Positions 26,533 through 35,414 of a DNA stretch of 64,000 nt are shown piece by piece. The stretch is from Streptomyces sp. CGMCC 4.7035 (GTDB taxonomy: Bacteria > Actinomycetota > Actinomycetes > Streptomycetales > Streptomycetaceae), in contig NZ_CP134053.1 in NCBI RefSeq assembly GCF_031583065.1, positions 682,001 through 746,000 of the forward strand, read 5' to 3'. The position numbers and the translations under genes are program-made. Every line of letters begins with the position of its first letter. Positions within the stretch are counted from its first letter, which is position 1. A model generated the notes under the pieces. The model saw nothing but the letters and a program-made list of their open reading frames with translations. It was not told the DNA's origin and did no database searches.

Positions 26533-26697
26533 GTGGCTGCCACCGACGTCCGCCCGAAGATCACGCTGGCCTGCGTGGAGTGCAAGGAGCGGAACTACAT
26601 CACCAAGAAGAACCGGCGTAACAACCCGGACCGTCTTGAGATGAAGAAGCACTGCCCGCGTTGCAACGCGCACACCGCGCACCGCGAGACGCGATAA
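26533..26697 (+). CDS. rpmG: 50S ribosomal protein L33
   Basis: 54-aa zinc-type L33 of the large ribosomal subunit. The four ligands are in [11 protein letters not shown] and HCPRCNAHT (two CxxC pairs), so this is the Cys-containing form, not the zinc-independent paralogue made under zinc limitation. GTG 26533 has CAAGGAGC upstream. A strong terminator follows before the MaoC genes. Confidence 0.97.
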   Translation: MAATDVRPKITLACVECKERNYITKKNRRNNPDRLEMKKHCPRCNAHTAHRETR

Positions 26698-26708
26698 ATC
26701 AGGCTCTT

Positions 26709-26747
26709 AGCGAGGCCGCCCCCAGCACCCAGGGGGGCGGCCTCGCT
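26709..26747 (+). terminator. rpmG terminator
   Basis: 15-bp perfect stem (26709-26723 with 26733-26747) with a 9-nt loop, twelve nt after the L33 stop. Confidence 0.85.
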
Positions 26748-26870
26748 GCGTTACGGCGGCCGGGGTCCGTCCGGTCCGTCACACCGGCCCGACCGAGAGC
26801 CCGTCGCCGCAAGGGCGTCGACGGCCTCCGCAAGGCCAAACCCGCTGAACAACCAGGAGGTGCCGAGCCC

Positions 26871-27326
26871 ATGGCGCTCGACCAGTCCTTCGTGGGGCGG
26901 TCCTACCCGCCCACCGACCCCTACGAGGTCGGCCGGGAGAAGATCCGCGAGTTCGCGGAGGCGACCGGAGACACCAACCCGGCCTACACGGACCCGGAGG
27001 CCGCCAAGGAACTCGGTCACCCGGATGTGATCGCCCCGCCAACCTTCGTCTTCGCGATCACCTTCAAGGCCGCGGGCCAGGTCGTCCAGGACCCCCAGCT
27101 CGGCCTGGACTACAGCCGGGTGGTGCACGGCGACCAGAAGTTCGTCTACAACCGTCCGGTCCGTGCCGGCGACCGGCTGAGCGTCACCTCGACCATCGAG
27201 TCGATCAAGTCCCTGGCCGGCAACGACGTTCTCGACATCCGCGGTGAGGTCCACGACGAGGCCGGTGAGCACGTGGTGACCGCCTGGACCAAGCTCGTGG
27301 CCCGGGCGCCGGAAGAGGAGGCATGA
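26871..27326 (+). CDS. MaoC-family dehydratase, N-terminal type (HadA-like)
   Basis: 151-aa hot-dog-fold protein similar to the HadA/HadC subunits of actinobacterial (3R)-hydroxyacyl dehydratases. It starts MALDQSFVGRSYPPTDPYEV and has IREFAEATGDTNPAY, VIAPPTFVFAITFKA and GDQKFVYNRPVRAGDRL. The catalytic Asp/His hydratase motif is not complete in this subunit, as expected for HadA-type partners that need a HadB. CAGGAGG lies about 10 nt before ATG 26871. The next gene, one frame on, encodes the HadB-like partner, so the pair probably forms a heterodimer acting on acyl-ACP or acyl-CoA. Confidence 0.88.
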   Translation: MALDQSFVGRSYPPTDPYEVGREKIREFAEATGDTNPAYTDPEAAKELGHPDVIAPPTFVFAITFKAAGQVVQDPQLGLDYSRVVHGDQKFVYNRPVRAGDRLSVTSTIESIKSLAGNDVLDIRGEVHDEAGEHVVTAWTKLVARAPEEEA

Positions 27327-27331
27327 CGCGG

Positions 27332-27760
27332 ATGACCGCGAAGATCGCTTACGACGCCGTCGAGGTCGGCACCGAACTGCCGGCGCAGAGCTTCCCCGTC
27401 ACCCGCGCCACGCTCGTGCAGTACGCGGGCGCCTCCGGCGACTTCAACCCGATCCACTGGAACGAGAAGTTCGCCAAGGAGGTCGGCCTGCCGGACGTGA
27501 TCGCGCACGGCATGTTCACCATGGCCGAGGCGATCCGCGTGGTGACCGACTGGGTGGGCGACCCGGGTGCGGTCGTCGAGTACGGCGTCCGCTTCACCAA
27601 GCCCGTGGTCGTACCCAACGACGACCAGGGCGCCCTCATCGAGGTCAGCGCCAAGGTCGCCGCCAAGCTCGACGACCGGACCGTCCGTGTCGACCTCACG
27701 GCGACGAGCGCCGGGCAGAAGGTGCTGGGCATGTCACGCGCGGTCGTACGGCTGGCCTGA
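27332..27760 (+). CDS. MaoC-family dehydratase, catalytic type (HadB-like)
   Basis: 142-aa hot-dog hydratase with the complete R-hydratase active-site motif YAGASGDFNPIHWNEKFA (catalytic Asp and His) and GLPDVIAHGMFTMAEA. This is the catalytic partner of the preceding HadA-like protein. I choose ATG 27332 (MTAKIAYD) because the GAGGAGG site is well spaced for it. An ATG at 27323 overlaps the previous stop but would be only one or two bases from that site. The gene is followed by a perfect hairpin and then murB, the common streptomycete order. Confidence 0.9.
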   Translation: MTAKIAYDAVEVGTELPAQSFPVTRATLVQYAGASGDFNPIHWNEKFAKEVGLPDVIAHGMFTMAEAIRVVTDWVGDPGAVVEYGVRFTKPVVVPNDDQGALIEVSAKVAAKLDDRTVRVDLTATSAGQKVLGMSRAVVRLA

Positions 27761-27770
27761 CCAGGACTTT

Positions 27771-27804
27771 GTAAGGGGCGCCCGCTAGTGCGGGCGCCCC
27801 TTAC
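27771..27804 (+). terminator. Terminator after the MaoC pair
   Basis: Perfect 15-bp stem (27771-27785 with 27790-27804) closed by TAGT, ten nt after the stop. Confidence 0.85.
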
Positions 27805-27836
27805 GCGTGCTCCCAAGCCTTACGCGTGCTCCCAAG
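27799..27836. repeat. Perfect 19-bp tandem duplication
   Basis: CCTTACGCGTGCTCCCAAG occurs twice head to tail (27799-27817 and 27818-27836). The first copy overlaps the right arm of the terminator, so the duplication appears recent. Confidence 0.9.
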
Positions 27837-27929
27837 GCCTCACCGACTCCCTCCGGCACGCGCGGGTGCGGCTCCGGCCACGGCGGCGGGGCAGCACACG
27901 CGCGTACCGGGGCTGTCGGTGCCGTCTCG

Positions 27930-27935
27930 TAGTCT
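27930..27935 (+). promoter_or_regulatory. -10 element for murB (possible leaderless transcript)
   Basis: TAGTCT ends 7 bp before the murB GTG and no ribosome-binding site is present, which fits transcription starting at or next to the initiation codon. Confidence 0.45.
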
Positions 27936-27942
27936 TGGGCGC

Positions 27943-28998
27943 GTGCAGGAACTCCACGACGCCCCGCTCGCCCCGCTGACCACCTTCCGGCTGGGCGGCC
28001 CCGCGACCCGCCTGATCACCGCCACCACCGACGCCGAGGTGATCGACGCCGTCCGGGAGGCCGACGACGCCGGCACGCCGCTGCTGCTGATCGGCGGCGG
28101 ATCCAACCTGGTCATCGGGGACAAGGGCTTCGACGGCACCGCCCTGCGCATCGCGACGAAGGGTTTCTCCCTCGACGGTACGAAGCTGGAGCTGGCCGCC
28201 GGCGAGGTGTGGACCGACGCCGTCGCCCGCACCGTCGAGGCCGGGCTCGCCGGTATCGAGTGCCTGGCCGGAATCCCCGGCTCCGCAGGCGCGACCCCGA
28301 TCCAGAACGTCGGCGCGTACGGCCAGGAGGTCTCCTCGACGATCACCGAAGTGATCGCATACGACCGCAGGACGCGCGAGACGGTCACGATCCCGAACGC
28401 CGAGTGCGCGTTCTCGTACCGCCACAGCCGCTTCAAGGCCGACCCCGAGCGCTATGTCGTCCTGCGGGTCCGCTTCGACCTGGAGGACGCGCAGGGGCTC
28501 TCCGCCCCCATCAAGTACGCCGAGACGGCCCGCGCCCTCGGCGTCGAGCCCGGCGACCGCGTACCGCTGGCCGCCGCCCGCGAGACCGTCCTGAAGCTGC
28601 GCACGGGCAAGGGCATGGTCCTGGATCCGGAGGACCACGACACCTGGTCAGCGGGCTCCTTCTTCACCAACCCGATCCTCACGCACGAGGAGTTCGCCGC
28701 GTTCCACGCGCGCGTGAAGGAGCGGCTGGGCGAGGAGGCCGTGCCGCCCGCGTACCCGGCGGGCGACGACCACACCAAGACCTCCGCGGCCTGGCTGATC
28801 GACAAGGCGGGCTTCACCAAGGGCTACGGCACCGGTCCCGCCCGCATCTCCACCAAGCACACCCTGGCCCTCACCAACCGCGGTGAGGCCACCACCGAGG
28901 ACCTGCTCGTCCTGGCCCGTGAGGTCGTGGCCGGGGTACGGGACGCCTTCGGGATCACACTGGTGAACGAGCCGGTGACGGTGGGCGTGAGCCTGTAG
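27943..28998 (+). CDS. murB: UDP-N-acetylenolpyruvoylglucosamine reductase
   Basis: 351-aa cytoplasmic FAD enzyme that reduces UDP-GlcNAc-enolpyruvate to UDP-MurNAc in peptidoglycan synthesis. The N-terminus APLTTFRLGGPATRLI, FAD-binding LLIGGGSNLVIGDKGFDG and GIPGSAGATPIQNVGAYGQE are diagnostic. The active-site Ser is in the GSFFTNPIL region, and SAAWLIDKAGFTKGYG lies in the C-terminal domain. GTG 27943 (MQELHDAPL) is the likely start; upstream in-frame sequence is Arg/Pro-rich noise. It is separated from the MaoC pair by a terminator. Confidence 0.95.
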   Translation: MQELHDAPLAPLTTFRLGGPATRLITATTDAEVIDAVREADDAGTPLLLIGGGSNLVIGDKGFDGTALRIATKGFSLDGTKLELAAGEVWTDAVARTVEAGLAGIECLAGIPGSAGATPIQNVGAYGQEVSSTITEVIAYDRRTRETVTIPNAECAFSYRHSRFKADPERYVVLRVRFDLEDAQGLSAPIKYAETARALGVEPGDRVPLAAARETVLKLRTGKGMVLDPEDHDTWSAGSFFTNPILTHEEFAAFHARVKERLGEEAVPPAYPAGDDHTKTSAAWLIDKAGFTKGYGTGPARISTKHTLALTNRGEATTEDLLVLAREVVAGVRDAFGITLVNEPVTVGVSL

Positions 28999-29109
28999 AA
29001 GGCCCGGTCGCCTGCTCCCGGTCCGCCTGCGCCCGGGCGGCCGCCGCGCGAAATCTCCGTTGCCCGCAGACCCGGGCGACCGCGACCCTGGGGTCATGAG
29101 GTACTCCGA

Positions 29110-29781
29110 GTGCGCCTGAGACTGCGGGTATTCCGGCCCAGCACCGGCCCCCGTGAGCACCGGGTCGTCCAGCCCTGGCAGCCCCTGCGCCACACCTCCC
29201 TGCGCGGCCCTAACCCGATCGGGCTGCTGCTGGGCGACCATGACGGGCTGAACCGGCTCGCGGGGCTGTTCTCCTTCGCGGCCTACTCCCGCCACACGAT
29301 CGTTCACGTGCCGCTGCGCGACGGAATCCCGCCCGACGAGGGCTGGGGCGAGCCGGTCGACCTCGTCCTGGCCCACCACACGTACGGCCTGCGCCCCAGC
29401 AAGTGGCCCGAGCTGCGCCGGAAGCTGCGGCAAGGCACTCCACTGACCGTCCGCACCGACGAGGCGCGTACCGGCAGGGACGCCGCGTCCTGGCGCGCGC
29501 GGTGGGAACGGGCGGACTTCCGGGACGAGCTGCGGCACACCACCCATGCCCGCACGTTCTTTCTGTTCGGCAGCCGGGACGTCTTCGCCGAGACCGCCAC
29601 GTATTTCGCCCACGCGGCGGGCTGGGGGCCGTACCAGAAGCGCGTTGCCGAAGGGCACTCGGCGCTGATGGCGTCGCTCCCGTCGCTGATCCAGCCGCCC
29701 GGCGGCGGACACCCCCTCGAGCTGTTGATCTGCTTCAAGCCTTATCCGCCCTACGCCCACTTCAAGCGGCCGGGCCGCTGA
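29110..29781 (+). CDS. Unknown conserved-type protein
   Basis: 223-aa soluble, basic protein that I do not recognise. GTG 29110 is preceded by GAGG at about 9 nt. Visible features are an N-terminal beta-rich stretch (LRLRVFRPSTGPREHRVV), GPNPIGLLLGDHDGLNRL, a long hydrophilic helix (WPELRRKLRQG), HTTHARTFFLFGSRD and a Pro-rich end PYPPYAHFKRPGR. No signal peptide or membrane segment. Codon use matches its neighbours. The last 20 bp overlap the 3' end of the convergent adenosine deaminase gene. Confidence 0.7.
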   Translation: MRLRLRVFRPSTGPREHRVVQPWQPLRHTSLRGPNPIGLLLGDHDGLNRLAGLFSFAAYSRHTIVHVPLRDGIPPDEGWGEPVDLVLAHHTYGLRPSKWPELRRKLRQGTPLTVRTDEARTGRDAASWRARWERADFRDELRHTTHARTFFLFGSRDVFAETATYFAHAAGWGPYQKRVAEGHSALMASLPSLIQPPGGGHPLELLICFKPYPPYAHFKRPGR

Positions 29782-30802
29782 GCCAGTCGTCGACCCCCGA
29801 CAACAGCTTCGCCTTCACGTCCTCCGGCGCCGCCGACCCCCGTACCGACTGCCGGGCCAGTTCCGCCAGCTCCGCGTCCGTGAAGCCGTGGTGGTTGCGA
29901 GCGATCTCGTACTGGGCCGCCAGCCGGGAGCCGAACAGCAGCGGGTCGTCGGCGCCCAGCGCCATCGGGACGCCCGCCTCGAACAGAGTTCGCAGGGGGA
30001 CGTCCTCGGGCTTCTCGTAGACGCCGAGCGCCACATTCGACGCGGGACACACCTCGCACGTCACGCCCCGGTCCGCGAGACGCTTCAGCAGGCGCGGGTC
30101 CTCCGCCGCGCGCACCCCGTGCCCGACCCGGCTCGCATGCAGGTCGTCCAGGCAGTCCCGCACCGAGGAGGGGCCGGTCAGCTCGCCACCGTGGGGGGCC
30201 GACAGCAGGCCGCCGTCCCGGGCAATGGCGAACGCGCGGTCGAAGTCCCTCGCCATGCCCCGGCGCTCGTCGTTCGAGAGGCCGAAGCCGACCACGCCGC
30301 GGTCCGCGTACCGCACGGCCAGTCGGGCCAGGGTGCGTGCGTCCAGGGGATGCTTCATACGGTTCGCGGCGACCAGGACACGCATTCCGAGGCCCGTCTC
30401 CCGCATGGCCGTCTCCACGGCGTCCAGGATGATCTCCAGGGCCGGGATCAGACCGCCCAGGCGCGGCGCGTACGACGTCGGGTCGACCTGGATCTCCAGC
30501 CAGCCCGAGCCCTCCTTGATGTCCTCCTCAGCGGCCTCCCGAACCAGCCGCTGGATGTCCTCCGGCTCCCTGAGGCACGAGCGCGCCGCGTCGTACAGCC
30601 GCTGGAAGCGGAACCAGCCCCGCTCGTCCGTGGCGCGCAGCTTCGGCGGCTCTCCGCTGACCAGCGCCTCGGTCAGCGCGTCGGGCAGCCGTACGCCGTA
30701 CCTGTCGGCCAGTTCCAGCAGGGTCGTGGGCCGCATCGAGCCGGTGAAGTGCAGGTGCAGATGGGCTTTCGGCAGTTCAGAGACATCACGTACACGCTCC
30801 AT
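29762..30802 (-). CDS. add: Adenosine deaminase
   Basis: 346-aa purine-salvage enzyme (adenosine to inosine) of the amidohydrolase superfamily, zinc-dependent and cytoplasmic. Zinc ligands: HLHLHFTGSM (residues 14-23, HxH) and HGGE. The catalytic region has SRVGHGVRAAEDP, and the late Asp pair is in ALGADDPLLFGS. I use ATG 30802 (MERVRDVSELPKAH); an extension to 30871 adds 23 residues not seen in the family. Streptomycetes have several add paralogues, so this may be an adenosine deaminase-like enzyme of related specificity. Its end overlaps the gene at 29110. Confidence 0.9.
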   Translation of the reverse strand: MERVRDVSELPKAHLHLHFTGSMRPTTLLELADRYGVRLPDALTEALVSGEPPKLRATDERGWFRFQRLYDAARSCLREPEDIQRLVREAAEEDIKEGSGWLEIQVDPTSYAPRLGGLIPALEIILDAVETAMRETGLGMRVLVAANRMKHPLDARTLARLAVRYADRGVVGFGLSNDERRGMARDFDRAFAIARDGGLLSAPHGGELTGPSSVRDCLDDLHASRVGHGVRAAEDPRLLKRLADRGVTCEVCPASNVALGVYEKPEDVPLRTLFEAGVPMALGADDPLLFGSRLAAQYEIARNHHGFTDAELAELARQSVRGSAAPEDVKAKLLSGVDDWLSGPAA

Positions 30803-30876
30803 TCCCAGATCCTGCCGTACGTCTGTGTCGTCCCGGTAGCCGATTCCCCGAACGTGGTCTTGCTCGCACAAACGTA

Positions 30877-30916
30877 AGGCGCCCCCACCTAGGAACGTTC
30901 CCAGGTGAGGGCGCCT
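30877..30916 (-). terminator. aspC terminator
   Basis: A 14-bp stem with one mismatch (30877-30890 with 30903-30916) encloses the palindrome GGAACGTTCC, ten nt past the aminotransferase stop. Confidence 0.8.
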
Positions 30917-30925
30917 GCGGAGACG

Positions 30926-32152
30926 TCAGTCCCGCGCCTCCGCCAGCAGCTTCTGGATCCGGCTCACGCCCTCGACCAGGTCCTCGTCACCGAGGGCGTA
31001 CGAAAGCCGCAGGTAGCCGGGGGTGCCGAAGGCCTCGCCCGGGACGACCGCGACCTCGGCCTCCTCCAGGATCAGCGCGGCCAGCTCCACGCTGTTCTGC
31101 GGGCGCTTGCCGCGGATCTCCTTGCCGATCAGCGCCTTCACCGAGGGGTACGCGTAGAACGCGCCCTCCGGCTCCGGGCAGACCACGCCGTCGATCTCGT
31201 TCAGCATCCGCACGATCGTCTTGCGGCGCCGGTCGAAGGCTTCGCGCATCTTCGCGACGGCGGTCAGGTCACCCGAGACGGCCGCGAGCGCCGCCACCTG
31301 TGCGACGTTCGACACATTGGACGTGGCGTGCGACTGCAGGTTCGTCGCGGCCTTCACCACGTCCTTCGGACCGATGATCCACCCGACGCGCCAGCCCGTC
31401 ATGGCGTAGGTCTTCGCCACACCGTTGACCACGATGCACTTGTCGCGCAGCTCGGGCAGGAGCGCGGGCAGCGACACCGAGGTCGCGTCCCCGTACACCA
31501 GGTGCTCATAGATCTCGTCCGTGAGCACCCACAGGCCGTGCTCGACCGCCCAGCGGCCGATCGCCTCGGTCTCCGCCTCGCTGTAGACCGCGCCGGTGGG
31601 GTTCGAGGGGGAGACGAACAGGAGGACCTTCGTCTTCTCGGTGCGGGCCGCCTCCAGCTGCTCGACGGAGACGCGGTAGCCGGTCGTCTCGTCGGCGACG
31701 ACCTCCACCGGGACACCGCCGGCCAGTCGGATCGACTCCGGGTACGTCGTCCAGTACGGCGCCGGAACGATCACTTCGTCGCCCGGGTCGAGGATCGCGG
31801 CGAAGGCCTCGTAGATGGCTTGCTTGCCGCCGTTGGTGACCAGGACCTGGGAGGCGTCCACCTCGTAGCCGGAGTCGCGCAGCGTCTTCGCGGCGATCGC
31901 GGTCTTCAGCTCCGGCAGACCGCCGGCCGGGGTGTAGCGGTGGTACTTCGGGTTCTTGCAGGCCTCGATGGCCGCCTCGACGATGTAGTCCGGCGTCGGG
32001 AAGTCGGGCTCACCGGCGCCGAAGCCGATCACCGGGCGCCCGGCGGCCTTGAGGGCCTTGGCCTTGGCGTCCACGGCGAGGGTGGCGGACTCGGAGATCG
32101 CGCCGATTCGGGCGGAGACCCGGCGCTCGGTGGGAGGGGTTGCAGCGCTCAT
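30926..32152 (-). CDS. aspC: Aspartate aminotransferase (class I)
   Basis: 408-aa PLP-dependent aminotransferase of fold type I, subgroup I-gamma, interconverting aspartate/2-oxoglutarate and oxaloacetate/glutamate. Motifs: [44 protein letters not shown] and [12 protein letters not shown]. The PLP lysine is in [17 protein letters not shown], and the carboxylate-binding Arg in YLRLSYAL. Start at ATG 32152 ([17 protein letters not shown]); the Shine-Dalgarno is poor. Divergent from the tRNA-Trp/secE block. Confidence 0.93.
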   Translation of the reverse strand: MSAATPPTERRVSARIGAISESATLAVDAKAKALKAAGRPVIGFGAGEPDFPTPDYIVEAAIEACKNPKYHRYTPAGGLPELKTAIAAKTLRDSGYEVDASQVLVTNGGKQAIYEAFAAILDPGDEVIVPAPYWTTYPESIRLAGGVPVEVVADETTGYRVSVEQLEAARTEKTKVLLFVSPSNPTGAVYSEAETEAIGRWAVEHGLWVLTDEIYEHLVYGDATSVSLPALLPELRDKCIVVNGVAKTYAMTGWRVGWIIGPKDVVKAATNLQSHATSNVSNVAQVAALAAVSGDLTAVAKMREAFDRRRKTIVRMLNEIDGVVCPEPEGAFYAYPSVKALIGKEIRGKRPQNSVELAALILEEAEVAVVPGEAFGTPGYLRLSYALGDEDLVEGVSRIQKLLAEARD

Positions 32153-32415
32153 GGGAACCATCGTTTCAGATCGGAAACGCCCACGGCATGCGGGTTTCAC
32201 GGACTGGGCACGAGTCGGTCGGCCATCGGACACACGTCCGGATCCGGGCTGCCGCCTGGCTGATCTTGTGCGGCCAAAACCCGTACGGGCACTTTCTGTT
32301 CGACGACCGGCCGCGGACCACGTACACTCTCACCTCGTTGGCCTCCAGCGGCGGCGATCGAGCGGGTGCACACCGAGCACCCGGCCGGATGCGGTACGTT
32401 GGGGCTACACACCAA

Positions 32416-32488
32416 AGGGTCGTAGCTCAATTGGTAGAGCACTGGTCTCCAAAACCAGCGGTTGGGGGTTCAAGTCCCTCCGGCCCTG
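32416..32488 (+). tRNA. tRNA-Trp (CCA)
   Basis: 73-nt cloverleaf with acceptor AGGGTCG/CGGCCCT, anticodon arm CTGGT-CTCCAAA-ACCAG with CCA at 32449-32451, T arm GGGGG-TTCAAGT-CCCTC, and discriminator G. It stands directly before secE, the classical bacterial arrangement. Confidence 0.97.
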
Positions 32489-32595
32489 CTACACACTCCC
32501 CACCAGGAAGTGTGCGCACAGTACGTACGTATTGCACCGCCGTGCGGCTCCACCGGGCGCGGCACGGCCACGACCCGGGAATCAGGTGAGGACGA

Positions 32596-32883
32596 GTGAC
32601 GGACGCCGTGGGCTCCATCGACATGCCTGACGCCCAGGATGAGCTGCAGGAGTCGAAGAAGAAGACCCGCAAGGGTGGCAAGCGAGCCAAGAAGGGCCCG
32701 CTCAAGCGCCTTGCCCTCTTCTACCGCCAGATCATCGCGGAGCTCCGCAAGGTCGTCTGGCCGACGCGGAACCAGCTGACGACGTACACCACTGTGGTGA
32801 TCGTCTTCGTCGTCATCATGATCGCTCTGGTGACCGTGATTGACTATGGGCTCAACCACGCAGCCAAGTACGTCTTCGGCTGA
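32596..32883 (+). CDS. secE: Preprotein translocase subunit SecE
   Basis: 95-aa essential partner of SecY in the protein-conducting channel. GTG 32596 has GAGGACGA upstream. The protein has a charged N-terminal extension with KKKTRKGGKRAKKGP, the amphipathic helix RQIIAELRKVVWPTRNQL (conserved WPTR), and a single membrane helix (TTVVIVFVVIMIALVTVI). The single-helix form is normal outside enterobacteria. It is followed by a hairpin and nusG. Confidence 0.97.
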   Translation: MTDAVGSIDMPDAQDELQESKKKTRKGGKRAKKGPLKRLALFYRQIIAELRKVVWPTRNQLTTYTTVVIVFVVIMIALVTVIDYGLNHAAKYVFG

Positions 32884-32890
32884 GCCGAGA

Positions 32891-32926
32891 GCGAAGGACG
32901 CCGAGGTATCCGGCGTCCCTTTTCGC
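32891..32926 (+). terminator. Hairpin between secE and nusG
   Basis: GGACGCCG (32896-32903) pairs with 32911-32918, followed by CTTTT. An outer GCGAA/TTCGC pair extends the stem across a small bulge. Probably a partial terminator. Confidence 0.6.
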
Positions 32927-32964
32927 ATGTTCCACCCCTATGTATCCAGGAAGAAGCAGCCACC

Positions 32965-33771
32965 GTGTCTGACCCGAACCTGAACGACGCCATCGAGCCG
33001 GACGAGTCCGTGGATGACGAGCTCGACATCGTCGAGGGCGCGGACGAGGTGGACGAGTTCGAGGCTGCCGAAGCCGAGGCGGGGGAGCCGGCCGAGGAGG
33101 CCGCCGTACACGTCGAGGACGAGGACGAGGTCGCCGAGGAGGAGACCGAGCCCGTCGACCCCGTCGAGGCCCTGCGCGAGGAGCTGCGTTCCCTGCCCGG
33201 CGAGTGGTACGTGATCCACACGTACGCCGGTTACGAGAACCGCGTGAAGACCAACCTGGAGCAGCGCGCCGTCTCGCTGAACGTCGAGGACTACATCTTC
33301 CAGGCCGAGGTGCCGCAGGAAGAGGTCGTCCAGATCAAGAACGGCGACCGCAAGACCATCCGCCAGAACAAGCTCCCCGGCTACGTGCTGGTGCGCATGG
33401 ACCTGACGAACGAGTCCTGGGGTGTCGTCCGCAACACCCCCGGCGTCACCGGCTTCGTGGGCAACGCCTACGACCCGTACCCGCTGACCCTGGACGAGAT
33501 CGTCAAGATGCTCGCCCCGGAGGCCGAGGAGAAGGCCGCTCGCGAGGCCGCCGAGGCCGAGGGCAAGCCGGCTCCGCAGCGCAAGGTCGAGGTCCAGGTG
33601 CTGGACTTCGAGGTCGGCGACTCGGTCACCGTCACCGACGGCCCGTTCGCCACGCTCCAGGCGACCATCAACGAGATCAACCCCGACTCGAAGAAGGTCA
33701 AGGGCCTCGTGGAGATCTTCGGCCGCGAGACGCCGGTCGAGCTCTCCTTCGACCAGATCCAGAAGAACTGA
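32965..33771 (+). CDS. nusG: Transcription termination/antitermination factor NusG
   Basis: 268-aa RNA polymerase-binding factor. The first 75 residues form a highly acidic extension (runs of Asp/Glu such as [20 protein letters not shown]), common in streptomycetes but absent from E. coli NusG (about 180 aa). The NGN domain follows ([39 protein letters not shown]). The C-terminal KOW domain is [17 protein letters not shown] to [20 protein letters not shown] 32965 has AGGAAG upstream. A T-tract terminator lies 25 nt after the stop. Confidence 0.97.
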   Translation: MSDPNLNDAIEPDESVDDELDIVEGADEVDEFEAAEAEAGEPAEEAAVHVEDEDEVAEEETEPVDPVEALREELRSLPGEWYVIHTYAGYENRVKTNLEQRAVSLNVEDYIFQAEVPQEEVVQIKNGDRKTIRQNKLPGYVLVRMDLTNESWGVVRNTPGVTGFVGNAYDPYPLTLDEIVKMLAPEAEEKAAREAAEAEGKPAPQRKVEVQVLDFEVGDSVTVTDGPFATLQATINEINPDSKKVKGLVEIFGRETPVELSFDQIQKN

Positions 33772-33795
33772 GGTTCTTCGGACCACCACTTCCCG

Positions 33796-33843
33796 AGCAG
33801 GTCAGCCAGGCTTCGTAGCCTGTCTGACCTGCTGGGTTTTTGG
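33796..33843 (+). terminator. nusG intrinsic terminator
   Basis: A 17-bp stem with one mismatch (33796-33812 with 33117+ equivalent arm at 33817-33833), TCGT loop, followed by GGGTTTTT. One of the few hairpins here with a genuine T-tract. Confidence 0.88.
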
Positions 33844-33972
33844 CCGCGCATGGATACCCGTTATCGTTGTGCGGTATGCCTCCTTCTGGATCATTGACGT
33901 GGTCGGAGGCAGCCAGCCCAGGTCCGGGGCCAATCGGGCCGAGGAAGGCGACAGAGAGAAGGACCCGGAGAA

Positions 33973-34407
33973 ATGCCTCCCAAGAAGAAGAAGGTCACGG
34001 GGCTCATCAAGCTCCAGATCCAGGCCGGCGCCGCCAACCCGGCTCCGCCGGTCGGCCCCGCGCTGGGTCAGCACGGCGTCAACATCATGGAGTTCTGCAA
34101 GGCCTACAACGCCGCGACCGAGTCGCAGCGTGGCTGGGTCATCCCGGTGGAGATCACGGTCTACGAGGACCGTTCCTTCACCTTCGTGACCAAGACTCCG
34201 CCGGCCGCCAAGATGATCCTCAAGGCCGCGGGCATCGAGAAGGGCTCCGGCGAGCCGCACAAGACCAAGGTCGCCAAGATCACCGAGGCGCAGGTCCGCG
34301 AGATCGCCCAGACGAAGATGCCCGACCTCAACGCCAACGACCTGGACGCCGCGGCGAAGATCATCGCCGGCACCGCGCGTTCCATGGGCGTCACGGTCGA
34401 GGGCTGA
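33973..34407 (+). CDS. rplK: 50S ribosomal protein L11
   Basis: 144-aa ribosomal protein that binds 23S rRNA in the GTPase-associated centre and mediates the RelA stringent response and thiopeptide sensitivity. Starts [19 protein letters not shown]; the Pro-rich N-terminal domain continues [20 protein letters not shown], and the C-terminal RNA-binding domain ends [23 protein letters not shown] precedes the ATG. It follows a terminator, so it has its own promoter in 33844-33972. Confidence 0.97.
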   Translation: MPPKKKKVTGLIKLQIQAGAANPAPPVGPALGQHGVNIMEFCKAYNAATESQRGWVIPVEITVYEDRSFTFVTKTPPAAKMILKAAGIEKGSGEPHKTKVAKITEAQVREIAQTKMPDLNANDLDAAAKIIAGTARSMGVTVEG

Positions 34408-34510
34408 ACCCCACTTCGTTGAATCTGCGGCTGCCAGCGATACGTAGCCGCACGTGGCAGGGCCTGCTCGGCCCGTACCACGACTCCTTTCAGAACACAC
34501 AGGAGCAGTT

Positions 34511-35236
34511 GTGAGCAAGCGCAGCAAGGCTCTCCGCGCTGCGGACGCCAAGGTCGACCGGGAGAAGCTGTACGCCCCGCTCGAGGCCGTCCGTCTCGCC
34601 AAGGAGACCTCCACGACCAAGTTCGACGGCACCGTCGAGGTCGCCTTCCGTCTGGGTGTCGACCCGCGCAAGGCCGACCAGATGGTCCGTGGCACCGTGA
34701 ACCTCCCGCACGGCACCGGTAAGACCGCCCGGGTCCTGGTCTTCGCGACCGGTGACCGTGCCGAGGCCGCACTCGCCGCGGGTGCCGACATCGTCGGCTC
34801 CGACGAGCTCATCGACGAGGTGTCGAAGGGTCGTCTGGACTTCGACGCCGTCGTCGCCACCCCGGACCTCATGGGCAAGGTCGGCCGCCTGGGCCGTGTC
34901 CTCGGCCCGCGTGGTCTGATGCCGAACCCGAAGACCGGCACCGTGACCCCGGACGTGGCCAAGGCCGTGACCGAGATCAAGGGCGGCAAGATCGAGTTCC
35001 GCGTCGACAAGCACTCGAACCTGCACTTCATCATCGGCAAGACGTCCTTCGAGGACGACAAGCTGGTGGAGAACTACGGTGCGGCCCTGGAGGAGATCCT
35101 CCGTCTGAAGCCGTCCGCCGCCAAGGGTCGTTACATCAAGAAGGCCGCGGTCAGCACCACCATGGGCCCCGGCATCCCGGTCGACCCGAACCGCACCCGC
35201 AACCTCCTCGTCGAGGAGGACCCGGCCGCCGTCTGA
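34511..35236 (+). CDS. rplA: 50S ribosomal protein L1
   Basis: 241-aa rRNA-binding protein of the L1 stalk, involved in E-site tRNA release and often a translational repressor of the L11 operon. GTG 34511 ([16 protein letters not shown]) has ACAGGAG upstream. Signature segments: [36 protein letters not shown] and [15 protein letters not shown]. Followed by a perfect 15-bp hairpin. Confidence 0.97.
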   Translation: MSKRSKALRAADAKVDREKLYAPLEAVRLAKETSTTKFDGTVEVAFRLGVDPRKADQMVRGTVNLPHGTGKTARVLVFATGDRAEAALAAGADIVGSDELIDEVSKGRLDFDAVVATPDLMGKVGRLGRVLGPRGLMPNPKTGTVTPDVAKAVTEIKGGKIEFRVDKHSNLHFIIGKTSFEDDKLVENYGAALEEILRLKPSAAKGRYIKKAAVSTTMGPGIPVDPNRTRNLLVEEDPAAV

Positions 35237-35270
35237 ACCTGACGGCAGCCGCGGGCACGCGTAGCTGACG

Positions 35271-35305
35271 ACGGGCCCCGCACCCTTCCTGGGTGCGGGG
35301 CCCGT
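35271..35305 (+). terminator. rplK-rplA terminator
   Basis: Perfect 15-bp stem (35271-35285 with 35291-35305), 5-nt loop, 35 nt after the L1 stop. Confidence 0.88.
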
Positions 35306-35414
35306 TGGCGTTTCGTACGAGACCCGTGGCACATGCCGTTTCGCGGGAGGCACGTGCCGTTTTCCCCGCCCCGGAGTTAGCGTGAAGATCACGGAGCGCA
35401 CAAGGGGGGACCGG

